Shown here one piece after another: positions 33,749 through 42,057 of a stretch of 64,000 nucleotides of DNA. Every line of letters starts with the position of its first letter. Within the stretch, counting starts at the first letter, position 1. Source of the stretch: Chitinophagales bacterium (lineage in GTDB: Bacteria; Bacteroidota; Bacteroidia; Chitinophagales; BACL12). The notes beneath the pieces were generated by a model. The model worked only from the letters and a program-made list of their open reading frames with translations, ran no database searches and was not told the DNA's origin. The translations under genes and the position numbers were made by a program. The stretch is from contig JACJXO010000001.1 of assembly GCA_020636645.1 (NCBI GenBank), forward strand, positions 558,001 to 622,000, written 5' to 3'.

Positions 33749-34492
33749 CTACCATCCTCCACTCGCTCCGCCGCCGCCAAAGCTGCCACCGCCGAAGCCA
33801 CCGAAACCTCCTCCGCCAAAGCCGCCGCCACCGCCGCCAAAACCACCACCGCCCCAGTAGGTCGGGCCACGACCGCTGTAGGTCACGCCACCACCCTTGT
33901 TCATTCGACCAAAAAAGTAGAGGATGATCAGGACAATGATAATAAGTATCAGCACCTGCATGAAGCTCAGTCCATCAGGTGCTTCCTCTTCCGGAGCGAA
34001 AGCTCCCGTAACATACTCCATCACCCGGGTGCTTGCTGCATCCAGTCCGCCGTAGTAATCATTGTTCCTGAAAGCAGGTAATACATCATTTTCAATGATG
34101 CGTTTGGCACGACCGTCTGTCACATACGGCTCAATGCCATAGCCCACCTGAATGGTGACCCGCCTGTCGTCTATCGCTGCCAGAATGACCACACCGTTAT
34201 TCATACCGGCCTGGCCAACACCCCAGGCACGACCCAGGTAGAGCGCATAATCTTCTATTACGTATTGTCCGGTACTTCGCAGAGTGATGACCGCGATCTG
34301 TGTGGAGGTGGAATCATCAAAGGCCACCAGTTTTTGTTCCAGCATCTGCTCCTGCGACGGGCTCAGTACATCGGCCAGGTCGTTGACCAGTCGTGGAGGA
34401 GTGGGTCTGGGCGGAAGATCCTTTTCATTGACCTGTGCAAAGACAGGATGCAATAAGAACATTATCAACACCAGAACCAAACTGCGTCTCAT
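33749..34492 (-). CDS. TPM-domain protein, YgcG-like, with Gly-rich tail
   Basis: A 247-residue envelope protein: signal peptide (MRRSLVLVLIMFLLHPVFAQ), TPM domain (about residues 32-160; VNDLADVLSPSQEQMLEQKL, IAVITLRSTG, NNGVVILAAIDDRRVTIQVGYGIEP), one transmembrane helix (about 178-196) and a Gly/Phe-rich tail ending in ASGGW. Third gene of a lemA-tpm-tpm unit; the start overlaps the stop of the preceding small TPM gene. LemA/TPM pairs are widespread, and their function in bacteria is still unclear. Confidence 0.9.
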   Translation of the reverse strand: MRRSLVLVLIMFLLHPVFAQVNEKDLPPRPTPPRLVNDLADVLSPSQEQMLEQKLVAFDDSTSTQIAVITLRSTGQYVIEDYALYLGRAWGVGQAGMNNGVVILAAIDDRRVTIQVGYGIEPYVTDGRAKRIIENDVLPAFRNNDYYGGLDAASTRVMEYVTGAFAPEEEAPDGLSFMQVLILIIIVLIILYFFGRMNKGGGVTYSGRGPTYWGGGGFGGGGGGFGGGGFGGFGGGSFGGGGASGGW

Positions 34493-34926
34493 CCGAAAGA
34501 GATTTCGTCCGGTAATTCGTTCTCATCATCCCGCTGATAAGGAAAATGCAGTTGCAATTGCTGACCTGCCCGTTCTATACCCAGCGCCAGCCCCAGCATG
34601 AATTCGCCCTGCTGAAATTTCGCCTGCATGGTGTCTTTGATCTCATTCCAAAAGCCTTCGGATACCATGTTGTTGATGCCTTCATCGGCAACAATGGAGA
34701 ATTTCCTGTCGGCCGTAGCCAGGTAGAACAGCACCCCGTTTCGTGCTGCTGTTCTGTGCATCTTCAGCTGGGCAAATACCTGTAAACCCCGTTGGAAGGC
34801 ATCGCCTTTACAGCGTTCCTCCACGTGCAGACGGATCTCTCCGGAGGTCAGCTTTTCAGCCGTCCGGATGGTTCTTACCAGTTCCTGTTTCTCCGTGTCG
34901 GTAAAGAAAGTTGCCGGGTCGGGCAT
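34489..34926 (-). CDS. Short TPM-domain protein
   Basis: A 145-residue protein made of a single TPM domain without signal peptide: FFTDTEKQELVRTIRTAEKLTSGEIRLHVEERCKG at the start and NGVLFYLATADRKFSIVADEGINNMVSEGFW in the middle. It lacks membrane helix and glycine tail, so it may be cytoplasmic or bind its partner TPM protein. Its ATGA end overlaps the downstream TPM gene, and lemA lies 3 bases upstream. Confidence 0.88.
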   Translation of the reverse strand: MPDPATFFTDTEKQELVRTIRTAEKLTSGEIRLHVEERCKGDAFQRGLQVFAQLKMHRTAARNGVLFYLATADRKFSIVADEGINNMVSEGFWNEIKDTMQAKFQQGEFMLGLALGIERAGQQLQLHFPYQRDDENELPDEISFG

Positions 34927-34929
34927 GGA

Positions 34930-35559
34930 TCAGAATTCTACCTTGGGCGCATTTTCTGAGCCTTCTGCAGCCTTGAACATGGTACGCTTTTCAAAGCCAT
35001 ACATGCCAGCCAGGAAGCTCTGCGGGAATCTTCTTATGTAGGTATTGTACTCCTTGACCGCTGTATTATAATCGTTGCGGGCTACATTGATCCTGTTCTC
35101 CGTGCCTGCCAGTTCAGCCTGCAATTCCAGGAAATTCTGGTTTGCTTTCAGGTCAGGGTATCTTTCAACAGTGACCAATAACCTGCTCAGTGCAGAACTC
35201 AGTCCGTCTTGTGCCTGCTGGAACTGGGCGAATTGTTCCGGGGTGGTATTACTGGGATCGATGGTGATGCTGGTAGCTTTGGAACGGGCTTCTATCACTT
35301 TGGTCAGGGTCTCCTGTTCAAAATCGGCATAGCCTTTAACAGTAGCTACAAGGTTTCCGATCAGATCGGCACGGCGCTGGTAAGAGCTTTCTACTGCAGC
35401 CCATTTTTCATTGGCCACCTCATCCTTCTCTACCATGCGGCGCTGTGCACCCACGAAGAAGTTATACAGTATGATACCCAGTACCAGAATGACGGCGGCC
35501 GGCACCAGCCAGCGTGGAAATGCGTTTCTGCGGGGGGAAGCAGGAGTTGTATCGGTCAT
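34930..35559 (-). CDS. LemA family protein
   Basis: A 209-residue inner-membrane protein with one N-terminal helix (WLVPAAVILVLGIILYNFFVG, about residues 16-36) and a long coiled-coil-like helical domain: NEKWAAVESSYQRRADLIGNLVATVKGYADFEQETL and AELAGTENRINVARNDYNTAVKEYNTYIRRFP, both LemA family hallmarks. The ATG at 35559 is preferred over 35601 because it puts a short polar n-region before the helix and is 17 nt from a -7 box. It is first gene of the lemA-tpm-tpm unit. Confidence 0.93.
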   Translation of the reverse strand: MTDTTPASPRRNAFPRWLVPAAVILVLGIILYNFFVGAQRRMVEKDEVANEKWAAVESSYQRRADLIGNLVATVKGYADFEQETLTKVIEARSKATSITIDPSNTTPEQFAQFQQAQDGLSSALSRLLVTVERYPDLKANQNFLELQAELAGTENRINVARNDYNTAVKEYNTYIRRFPQSFLAGMYGFEKRTMFKAAEGSENAPKVEF

Positions 35560-35576
35560 GGTTTTTGGTGTTTTTT

Positions 35577-35584
35577 CAAAGATA
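35577..35584 (-). promoter_or_regulatory. -7 box TATCTTTG of the lemA unit
   Basis: A minus-strand TAnnTTTG match, 17 nt before the ATG at 35559. It supports that start. Confidence 0.55.
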
Positions 35585-35670
35585 GCGAATTCACTTTTCA
35601 CGAATGTATCGGGTAAGACGAATGAAAGGGCTTATTCTTTTATTTTTACCCTCCCACCCAAACCAACACT

Positions 35671-36018
35671 ATGAGCCAGCTCATCGAAGAATTCAATGAT
35701 TACCGTGCCCGCATGAATGAGGTCATTCTGGGAAAGAACAATAAGGTCATCAACCGCCTGTTCAACCTGGACACCAATACCTATGCAGACGGTGCCCTGC
35801 CTGTCAGCACCAAAGAAATGCTGGGCCTGGTGGCCAGTATGGTGCTTCGCTGCGATGATTGCATCAAATACCACCTCGGCAAGTGCCATGAGGAAGGAGT
35901 AACCACCGAACAGGTCTATGAAGTATTCGCCATCGCCAATATCGTGGGTGGTACCATTGTCATACCGCACACGAGACGGGCTGCAGAATACTGGGAAGAA
36001 CTCATGGAAAACAACTGA
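35671..36018 (+). CDS. Carboxymuconolactone decarboxylase/AhpD-like protein
   Basis: A 115-residue all-helical CMD-family protein with the AhpD-type redox motif CDDCIKYHLGKC (about residues 65-76; CxxC followed by His three positions after). Such proteins act as alkylhydroperoxidase-like or disulfide enzymes rather than true carboxymuconolactone decarboxylases. NTYADGALPVSTKEMLGLVASMVLRC precedes the motif as in relatives. It lies 2 bases before polA and could be cotranscribed; no AhpC is nearby. Confidence 0.9.
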   Translation: MSQLIEEFNDYRARMNEVILGKNNKVINRLFNLDTNTYADGALPVSTKEMLGLVASMVLRCDDCIKYHLGKCHEEGVTTEQVYEVFAIANIVGGTIVIPHTRRAAEYWEELMENN

Positions 36019-36020
36019 TC

Positions 36021-38822
36021 ATGGCAGATAACAACGACAAGAAATTATACCTCCTCGACGCATTTGCCCTGATCTTCCGGGCCTACTTCGCATTCTCCCG
36101 TAACCCGCTCATCAACAGTAAAGGACAGAATGTCTCTGCAGTTACCGGGTTTGTCAATACGCTGTATGATCTGCTGAAGAATACAGACAGTACGCATATT
36201 GCAGTGTGCTTTGACAGTGACCAGGCGCCGGTGGGCAGAGAAGAGGTCTATGCAGATTACAAAGCCAACCGCGAAGCTGCTCCGGAAGACATCAAATGGA
36301 GTGTACCCATCATCAAACAGATCGTGGAAGCGTTTCATATTCCTATTCTGGAAGTACCCGGATTTGAAGCAGATGATGTGGTGGGAACCCTCGCAAAAAA
36401 AGCAGAACAGGCCGGCTACCAGGTATATATGGTCACCATGGACAAAGACTACGGGCAGCTCATGAGTGAGAACATCTTCATGTATCGCCCGTCCTACACC
36501 GGAAAAGGATTTGATACGGTCAGTGTAACGGAGATGATGGAAAAATGGGGCATAGAAGATCCATTACAACTCATTGATATCCTGGGTCTGATGGGCGACA
36601 GTGTGGACAACATTCCCGGTGTGCCCGGTATTGGTGAGAAGACCGCTCAGAAGCTCATTGCTGAATACGGATCCGTAGAAAATGTACTTGCCAATACCGA
36701 CAAGATGAAAGGCAAGCTGCAGGAGAACCTGCGCACCTACGCAGACCAGGCTTTGATGTCTAAGCAACTGGCCACCATTATCCTGGATGTGCCGGTAGAA
36801 TTCAATGAAGAGGAGCTGGTCATAGAAGAACCCGACAAGGAAAAGCTGGCAGAGATCTTCGCAGAACTGGAATTCAGGCAGCTGGGTAAACGTATCCTGG
36901 GCGACAGTTACCAGGTGAACGTTGCCCGCACCGGCGAACAGATAGATATTTTCGGGGGCAGTTCTGGAGGCACAGAGATCAAACAAGCCAGTGAACAGGT
37001 TGCGGGGGGAAAGGATATCACCAACACAGAGCACCGGTACACCCTTTGTAATGACGACAAGTCCATCGACCAGTTGATCAAAGATCTGCAAAAGCAAAAG
37101 CTGATCTGTTTTGATACAGAGACCACCGGTGTAGATGCCAACGAAGCAGAGCTGGTGGGGATGAGTTTCAGTTGGGAAGCAGGCAGCGGATATTATGTTC
37201 CCGTTCCGGCCGACAGATCATCGGCAGATGCATTGCTGAACAAATTTCGCCCTGTGCTGGAATCAGAAAAGATCGGCAAGGTAGCCCAGAACCTGAAGTA
37301 CGATTACCTCATCATGAAGTGGTATGGCGTAGAACTGAAAGGTGATCTGCACGACAGCATGCTGGCCCACTATCTGCTGGAACCGGAGTTGCGACACAAC
37401 ATGGATTACCTGTCTGAAAATTACCTGGGATATACGCCGGTCTCCATCGAAACACTCATTGGAAAAAAAGGCAAGAACCAGCTGAGCATGCGTGATGCCC
37501 CGCTGGACAAGGTTGCGGAATATGCAGCCGAAGATGCCGACATCACCCTGCAGCTGCATACCATCTTCCAGCCTATGCTGGACAAGGAAGAACTCAGGAA
37601 ATTATATGAGGATGTAGAGATGCCGCTGGTGCCGGTGCTGGCCGCCATGGAATATGAAGGAGTGAATCTGGATGTGGATTTCCTGAACAAGTATTCGGAA
37701 GAGCTGGCGGTCGATATTGAGATAGCTGCCAAAGAGATCTATGAACTGGCGGAGGTGAAGTTCAACATTGACTCACCAAAGCAGCTGGGAGAAGTACTCT
37801 TCACCAAAATGAAGATCCCTTATGAGGGCAAGAAGACCAAGACCGGACAGCTCAGCACGAGTGAAGACATCCTGGCCAGGCTTGCGCCCAATCATCCCAT
37901 CGCCAACCATATTCTGGAGTACCGCGAGCTCAACAAGCTGAAGTCCACCTATGTGGATGCATTGCCACAGCTGATCAACCCGAAAACAGGCAGGGTACAT
38001 ACCAATTTCGGACAGGCCATCGCCGCCAGTGGCAGGCTGAGTTCCAACAATCCCAACCTGCAGAACATCCCCATTCGCACCGAACGCGGGCAAAGGGTAA
38101 GAAAAGCATTCATCCCCAGAGATGAGCACCACATCATTCTCAGCGCCGACTATTCGCAGATCGAATTGCGCATCATTGCAGCGCTGAGTAACGATGAAGG
38201 CATGATCGAGGCTTTCAGACAAGGAATGGACATTCACTCAGCTACAGCAGCACGTGTGTTTGGAGTGGCACTGGCAGAAGTGAACCGCGACATGCGTTCC
38301 AAAGCAAAGGCCGTGAATTTTGGTATCGCCTATGGGCAAACCGCATTCGGTCTGTCTCAGAACCTGGGTATCAGTCGCACCGAAGCCAAAGAGATCATTG
38401 ACAACTACAATGAAAAATTTCCGGGCGTGGCCAGGTTGATGGAAGAGAACATCGAGTTTGCACGCAAGCACGGATACGTGAAGACCGTGCTGGGAAGGAA
38501 ACGATATCTGCGTGATATCAACTCTGCCAACAACACTGTGCGTTCAGCCGCCGAAAGAGTAGCGGTCAACTCTCCTATACAGGGAAGTGCGGCAGACCTC
38601 ATAAAAGTTGCTATGCTGCACCTGCACGATGCGATGAACAAAAGGCACATGCGCAGCAGAATGACCCTGCAGGTGCATGATGAACTGGTGTTCGACGCAC
38701 ACCGCGATGAGGTGGAAGAACTGGAAGTACTGGTCAGAGAGAAAATGGTGAACGCATTGTCACTCAACGTGCCCATTGAAGCAGAGGTAGGAAAAGGCAG
38801 CAACTGGCTGGAAGCCCACTGA
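36021..38822 (+). CDS. polA: DNA polymerase I
   Basis: A 933-residue three-domain enzyme for Okazaki fragment maturation and repair. The 5'-3' nuclease (about residues 1-290) shows VCFDSD..., ADDVVGTLA, TMDKDYGQL and GDSVDNIPGVPGIGEKTA. A 3'-5' exonuclease domain (about 330-520) keeps its acidic residues: CFDTETTGVD, NLKYDYL and YAAEDADITLQ, so proofreading is probably active. The polymerase has motif A SADYSQIELRIIA, motif B RSKAKAVNFGIAYGQ and motif C LQVHDELVFDAH. Length matches E. coli Pol I. Confidence 0.98.
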   Translation: MADNNDKKLYLLDAFALIFRAYFAFSRNPLINSKGQNVSAVTGFVNTLYDLLKNTDSTHIAVCFDSDQAPVGREEVYADYKANREAAPEDIKWSVPIIKQIVEAFHIPILEVPGFEADDVVGTLAKKAEQAGYQVYMVTMDKDYGQLMSENIFMYRPSYTGKGFDTVSVTEMMEKWGIEDPLQLIDILGLMGDSVDNIPGVPGIGEKTAQKLIAEYGSVENVLANTDKMKGKLQENLRTYADQALMSKQLATIILDVPVEFNEEELVIEEPDKEKLAEIFAELEFRQLGKRILGDSYQVNVARTGEQIDIFGGSSGGTEIKQASEQVAGGKDITNTEHRYTLCNDDKSIDQLIKDLQKQKLICFDTETTGVDANEAELVGMSFSWEAGSGYYVPVPADRSSADALLNKFRPVLESEKIGKVAQNLKYDYLIMKWYGVELKGDLHDSMLAHYLLEPELRHNMDYLSENYLGYTPVSIETLIGKKGKNQLSMRDAPLDKVAEYAAEDADITLQLHTIFQPMLDKEELRKLYEDVEMPLVPVLAAMEYEGVNLDVDFLNKYSEELAVDIEIAAKEIYELAEVKFNIDSPKQLGEVLFTKMKIPYEGKKTKTGQLSTSEDILARLAPNHPIANHILEYRELNKLKSTYVDALPQLINPKTGRVHTNFGQAIAASGRLSSNNPNLQNIPIRTERGQRVRKAFIPRDEHHIILSADYSQIELRIIAALSNDEGMIEAFRQGMDIHSATAARVFGVALAEVNRDMRSKAKAVNFGIAYGQTAFGLSQNLGISRTEAKEIIDNYNEKFPGVARLMEENIEFARKHGYVKTVLGRKRYLRDINSANNTVRSAAERVAVNSPIQGSAADLIKVAMLHLHDAMNKRHMRSRMTLQVHDELVFDAHRDEVEELEVLVREKMVNALSLNVPIEAEVGKGSNWLEAH

Positions 38823-38824
38823 CC

Positions 38825-39292
38825 TTACTTATCTATATGCATGGGTCGGGTGAAGGTCTGCTCCAGAGAGATAAAGGTTTCCGTGCGGTCAATGCCCGCT
38901 ATGCGCTGTACCTTATCGTGTAAGACATCTTTCAGATGGGTGGCGTCACGGCAATAGATCTTGACGAAGATGCTGTAGTTACCGGTCAGGTAATAACATT
39001 CCACTACTTCCGGAATGCCCTGCAGTTCTTTTACCACTGCATCATACATAGAACTCTTCTCCAGATATACTCCCAGAAAAGCAGTGATGTCAAATCCGAG
39101 TTTTTCCGGATTGACATGCAGATTGACCGAGCGGATGATGCCCAGCTGGGTCAATTTCTTCATCCGCACATGAACGGTTCCGCTGGACACTTTCAACTGT
39201 TTAGCGATATCCGTATAGGGGATCGTGGCATCACGCATCAGGATCTCCAGGATCTCCTTATCAAGGGTATCAATTTGTGAATTGGGCAGCAT
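38825..39292 (-). CDS. Lrp/AsnC family transcriptional regulator
   Basis: A 155-residue regulator: N-terminal winged HTH (LDKEILEILMRDATIPYTDIAKQLKVSSGTVHVRMKKLTQLGII, about residues 9-52) and a C-terminal RAM ligand-binding domain (about 70-148). AsnC/Lrp proteins respond to amino acids and control amino-acid metabolism or transport; the target here is unknown. It ends 2 bases from polA in convergent orientation. A -7 box lies 37 nt upstream of the start. Confidence 0.94.
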   Translation of the reverse strand: MLPNSQIDTLDKEILEILMRDATIPYTDIAKQLKVSSGTVHVRMKKLTQLGIIRSVNLHVNPEKLGFDITAFLGVYLEKSSMYDAVVKELQGIPEVVECYYLTGNYSIFVKIYCRDATHLKDVLHDKVQRIAGIDRTETFISLEQTFTRPMHIDK

Positions 39293-39329
39293 AGTGGTGT
39301 TTCAGGTTTAGCAATATGCAAGGATCGGG

Positions 39330-39337
39330 CAAATTTA
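39330..39337 (-). promoter_or_regulatory. -7 box TAAATTTG of the lrp-type gene
   Basis: A minus-strand match to TAnnTTTG, with a TTTG 22 nt further upstream as a possible -33 element and 37 nt of leader to the ATG at 39292. It is divergent from the rof-like promoter, about 40 bases away. Confidence 0.5.
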
Positions 39338-39377
39338 TTAGAGGTTTCTTATAATTTTTCAAATTTTTGTAAAAATA

Positions 39378-39408
39378 TTTGGACAATTCAATTCCTGTGT
39401 TATTTTTG
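39378..39408 (+). promoter_or_regulatory. Promoter of the rof-like gene (TTTG-N19-TATTTTTG)
   Basis: The best full promoter in the window: -33 TTTG at 39378-39381, a 19-nt spacer, and -7 TATTTTTG at 39401-39408. Transcription would begin near 39412-39415, about 25 nt before a terminator hairpin. Confidence 0.75.
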
Positions 39409-39438
39409 CTGTAACGCATTAAATCTCCCCTTTTTTAT

Positions 39439-39475
39439 AATGCTGTCTGATGAGGAGCAGGCAGCATTTTTTTTT
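39439..39475 (+). terminator. Intrinsic terminator (attenuator candidate) in the rof-like leader
   Basis: Stem AATGCTG/CAGCATT (39439-39445 with 39462-39468), a T-G wobble pair, then CTG/CAG, and an 8-nt loop ATGAGGAG. It is followed by nine T in a row (39467-39475). It stands between the promoter and the gene, so it would yield an RNA of about 60 nt unless read through. Confidence 0.8.
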
Positions 39476-39523
39476 GCCCTGACGGCACCATTCTGTTGCT
39501 TACCTTGTTTTATCTGCATCAAA

Positions 39524-39760
39524 ATGGCTGATAAACCCTACTTACCAATTGCCTGCAACTTGTATGACCGGCTTACAGATCTGGCAACACACGGGCACAA
39601 AGTCAGCCTGGTTGTCAGAACCGGTACTGATGAGGTCTCCTGGAATGATGTCATCATAACTGATATCGTGACCCGGAATAAAGAAGAGTTTTTGGTAACA
39701 GCCTGCGGCAGAGAGTGCCGTCTGGACCATATCATTCAGCTGGCTGATACCGGGCAATAG
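39524..39760 (+). CDS. rof: Rof-like protein, modulator of Rho-dependent termination
   Basis: A 78-residue protein resembling Rof/YaeO: PYLPIACNLYDRLTDLATHGHKVSLVV at the N-terminus matches the family's YxPIxCxxYDxLE-type start, and the C-terminal EFLVTACGRECRLDHIIQL matches its last strand. Rof binds Rho and blocks RNA loading. The ATG at 39524 is preferred: the frame stays open from an ATG at 39440, but that start lies inside the terminator stem and would add 28 Phe/Cys-rich residues. An unusual leader with promoter and terminator precedes it. Similarity was judged by eye. Confidence 0.72.
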   Translation: MADKPYLPIACNLYDRLTDLATHGHKVSLVVRTGTDEVSWNDVIITDIVTRNKEEFLVTACGRECRLDHIIQLADTGQ

Positions 39761-39828
39761 TCAGCCTTACGCCATAATTTTCTGATTACCTGACCATTTG
39801 GCTATATTTCCCGTACACCTACTGGAGT

Positions 39829-42057
39829 ATGGCAGAAATGTTCAGGCGTATCAGGTTTTCGTTCTCCGTGCAGCTGCTGCTGTTGCATCTGAAGCGCAAC
39901 CACTTTCTGGTACTTGGCTGGTTCATCCTGTTCTGCTTTGTGTACTTCCTAATTGGCGAACGATATGGCATTCCGCTTCTGTTCCTGGATCCCGAGTATC
40001 TGGGTCATGTCAGCTTCCTGTCTTATTTCATTCTGGGTGTAGCTTTCGGAGCCTATTTTATGGTGTGGAACGTAACCAGTTACATCCTGCATGCACGGCA
40101 CTTTCCATTCCTGGCCACCCTGCAACGGCCCTTTGGTGTGTACAGCCTGAACAACAGCCTGATACCCTTGGCTTTCCTGATCGCCTACCTGGTTCAGCTA
40201 CTGATCTTCCAGCGGCAGGATGGTCTTCAGGATTGGGGCATTATTGCCCTGCGTACTATCGGATTGCTATGTGGTATCATCCTGTTCATCAGCATCAGCA
40301 TGGCCTATTTCTTCAGCACCAACAAGAATGTATTTCAGCTCTTCCGGCTGGATCCAACTCAACATGATCTGCAGGATCTTCCATTTGAAGGAAAAACCTG
40401 GCAAATGGCCGGCCAGCCGCACAGTATTCACATAGATTCATATATCAATCACCAGCTCAGCGTCAAGCTGGCCCGTAAAGCAGGGCATTATCCGGCCTAT
40501 ATCATCGAAAAGGTGTACCGGCAGCATCATGTGAATGCTTTGTTCATTGAACTAACTTCCTTGCTATTGCTGCTGGTGCTTGGACATCTGATCGATTATC
40601 CTGTCTTCAGAATACCGGCAGCTTCTTCTATCCTCCTGTTATTTGCCATCGGGCTTATGCTGATCGGTGCGGTCAGTTACTGGCTGAAGGGCTGGAAGGT
40701 ACTGATCAGTGTACTGGCCATCATCCTGCTCGATATTCTAATTGGACACGGACTGCTGCAATACCGAAACCAGGCCTTTGGTATTGACCCGAAACAAACG
40801 GGAGCCGTCTATGACCTGAAAAGTTTACAGCAGCTGCATGACCCTGCCAGACTGGAAGCAGACAAGCAACACATGCTGCAGGTGCTGAACAACTGGCGTG
40901 CGAAGTTTCCGGAAGATGCTCCGCCTAAAATGATCTTCGTGAATTGTAGTGGCGGAGGATTGCGGGCAACCATGTTCGTGATGGATGCTTTGCAGAAAGC
41001 CGATAGCATCACCAACGGACAACTCATGCAACACAGCATGATGATGACAGGCGCATCGGGCGGAATGATAGCCGCAGCCTACTATCGTGAATTGTACAGA
41101 ATGCAAATTGCAGGCTACTCCGTCAACCGGTATGATGACCTGTATCTGCAAAAGATCTCTTCAGACCTGCTCAATGCCATTGCCTACACCATGGTGGTCA
41201 ATGACCTGTTCTTTCCCTGGCAGTCATACACCCATGAAGGTATCAGCTACCGGAAGGATCGCGGATACATGTTCGAAAAAGTGCTGCATGAGAATACAGA
41301 TTCTCTCTTGTTTCATCCTGTTTCGTCCAGCTACCAGGATGAGTATGAGGCCCGCATTCCGTTGCTGCTCATGTACCCTACCATTGTGAATGATGAACGA
41401 AAACTGTTCATCGGTGCACAACCCTTCAGCTACCTGGGCATTCCGGCTGAAAGACTGAAAGATGACCGAACACCGGAATACGACGGCATTGACATCAGAC
41501 AACTTCTGGGCAATGAACAGGCAGACCGTTTATTGTTATCAAGCGCCTTGCGCATGAGCTGCACCTTCCCCTATATCCTGCCCAACGTTTATTTGCCAAC
41601 CGATCCGCAGATCGAAGTGATGGACGCCGGTATCAGAGATAATTACGGCATTGAATCATCTGTTCGTTTTGCCACAACCTTCCGGCACTGGATAGACAGC
41701 AATACAAGTGGTATTGTAGTATTAAATATACGTGGTTTGGAAAATTCCATGCCTATTCGTGAGAATGTAAGCAGCGGTATTCTGGAAAAGGTCATCAGTC
41801 CTATTGGCAACCTGTATCTGAACTGGGTGGAAGTACAGGATTACCAGCATGATCTTTTACTGCACTATCTGGAAGAGATCATGCAGACACCTGTTGATGT
41901 ACTGACCATTGCATATGAGCCAGCACCGGGCAGCAGGCGGGCTTCACTCAGTTTTCACCTGACAGAAAAAGAAAAGCAGGATGTTCGGGCTTCTGTAACC
42001 GGACAGGAGAACATGCAGGTGTACAGGCAGCTTGGCAACCTGTTATCGCCGTTCTAG
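39829..42057 (+). CDS. Membrane-anchored patatin-like phospholipase
   Basis: A 742-residue protein. The N-terminal part (about residues 20-165 and 235-310) has about eight hydrophobic helices; the C-terminal part (about 360-735) is a patatin-like domain. Oxyanion-hole motif CSGGGLRATMF (about 376-386), nucleophile elbow GASGGM (Ser of GxSxG, about 411-416) and catalytic Asp in DAGIRDNYG (about 603-611) are all present. It is probably an acyl hydrolase at the inner membrane acting on lipids. Its last 15 bases overlap the 3' end of rlmD, which is convergent. The multi-helix N-terminus is much larger than that of usual bacterial patatins. Confidence 0.85.
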   Translation: MAEMFRRIRFSFSVQLLLLHLKRNHFLVLGWFILFCFVYFLIGERYGIPLLFLDPEYLGHVSFLSYFILGVAFGAYFMVWNVTSYILHARHFPFLATLQRPFGVYSLNNSLIPLAFLIAYLVQLLIFQRQDGLQDWGIIALRTIGLLCGIILFISISMAYFFSTNKNVFQLFRLDPTQHDLQDLPFEGKTWQMAGQPHSIHIDSYINHQLSVKLARKAGHYPAYIIEKVYRQHHVNALFIELTSLLLLLVLGHLIDYPVFRIPAASSILLLFAIGLMLIGAVSYWLKGWKVLISVLAIILLDILIGHGLLQYRNQAFGIDPKQTGAVYDLKSLQQLHDPARLEADKQHMLQVLNNWRAKFPEDAPPKMIFVNCSGGGLRATMFVMDALQKADSITNGQLMQHSMMMTGASGGMIAAAYYRELYRMQIAGYSVNRYDDLYLQKISSDLLNAIAYTMVVNDLFFPWQSYTHEGISYRKDRGYMFEKVLHENTDSLLFHPVSSSYQDEYEARIPLLLMYPTIVNDERKLFIGAQPFSYLGIPAERLKDDRTPEYDGIDIRQLLGNEQADRLLLSSALRMSCTFPYILPNVYLPTDPQIEVMDAGIRDNYGIESSVRFATTFRHWIDSNTSGIVVLNIRGLENSMPIRENVSSGILEKVISPIGNLYLNWVEVQDYQHDLLLHYLEEIMQTPVDVLTIAYEPAPGSRRASLSFHLTEKEKQDVRASVTGQENMQVYRQLGNLLSPF

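Noticed and set aside
39440..39523. Longer N-terminus for the Rof-like protein
   Set aside because: It starts inside a terminator stem, contains the T9 tract, and matches nothing in the family. Kept only as an observation in the findings.
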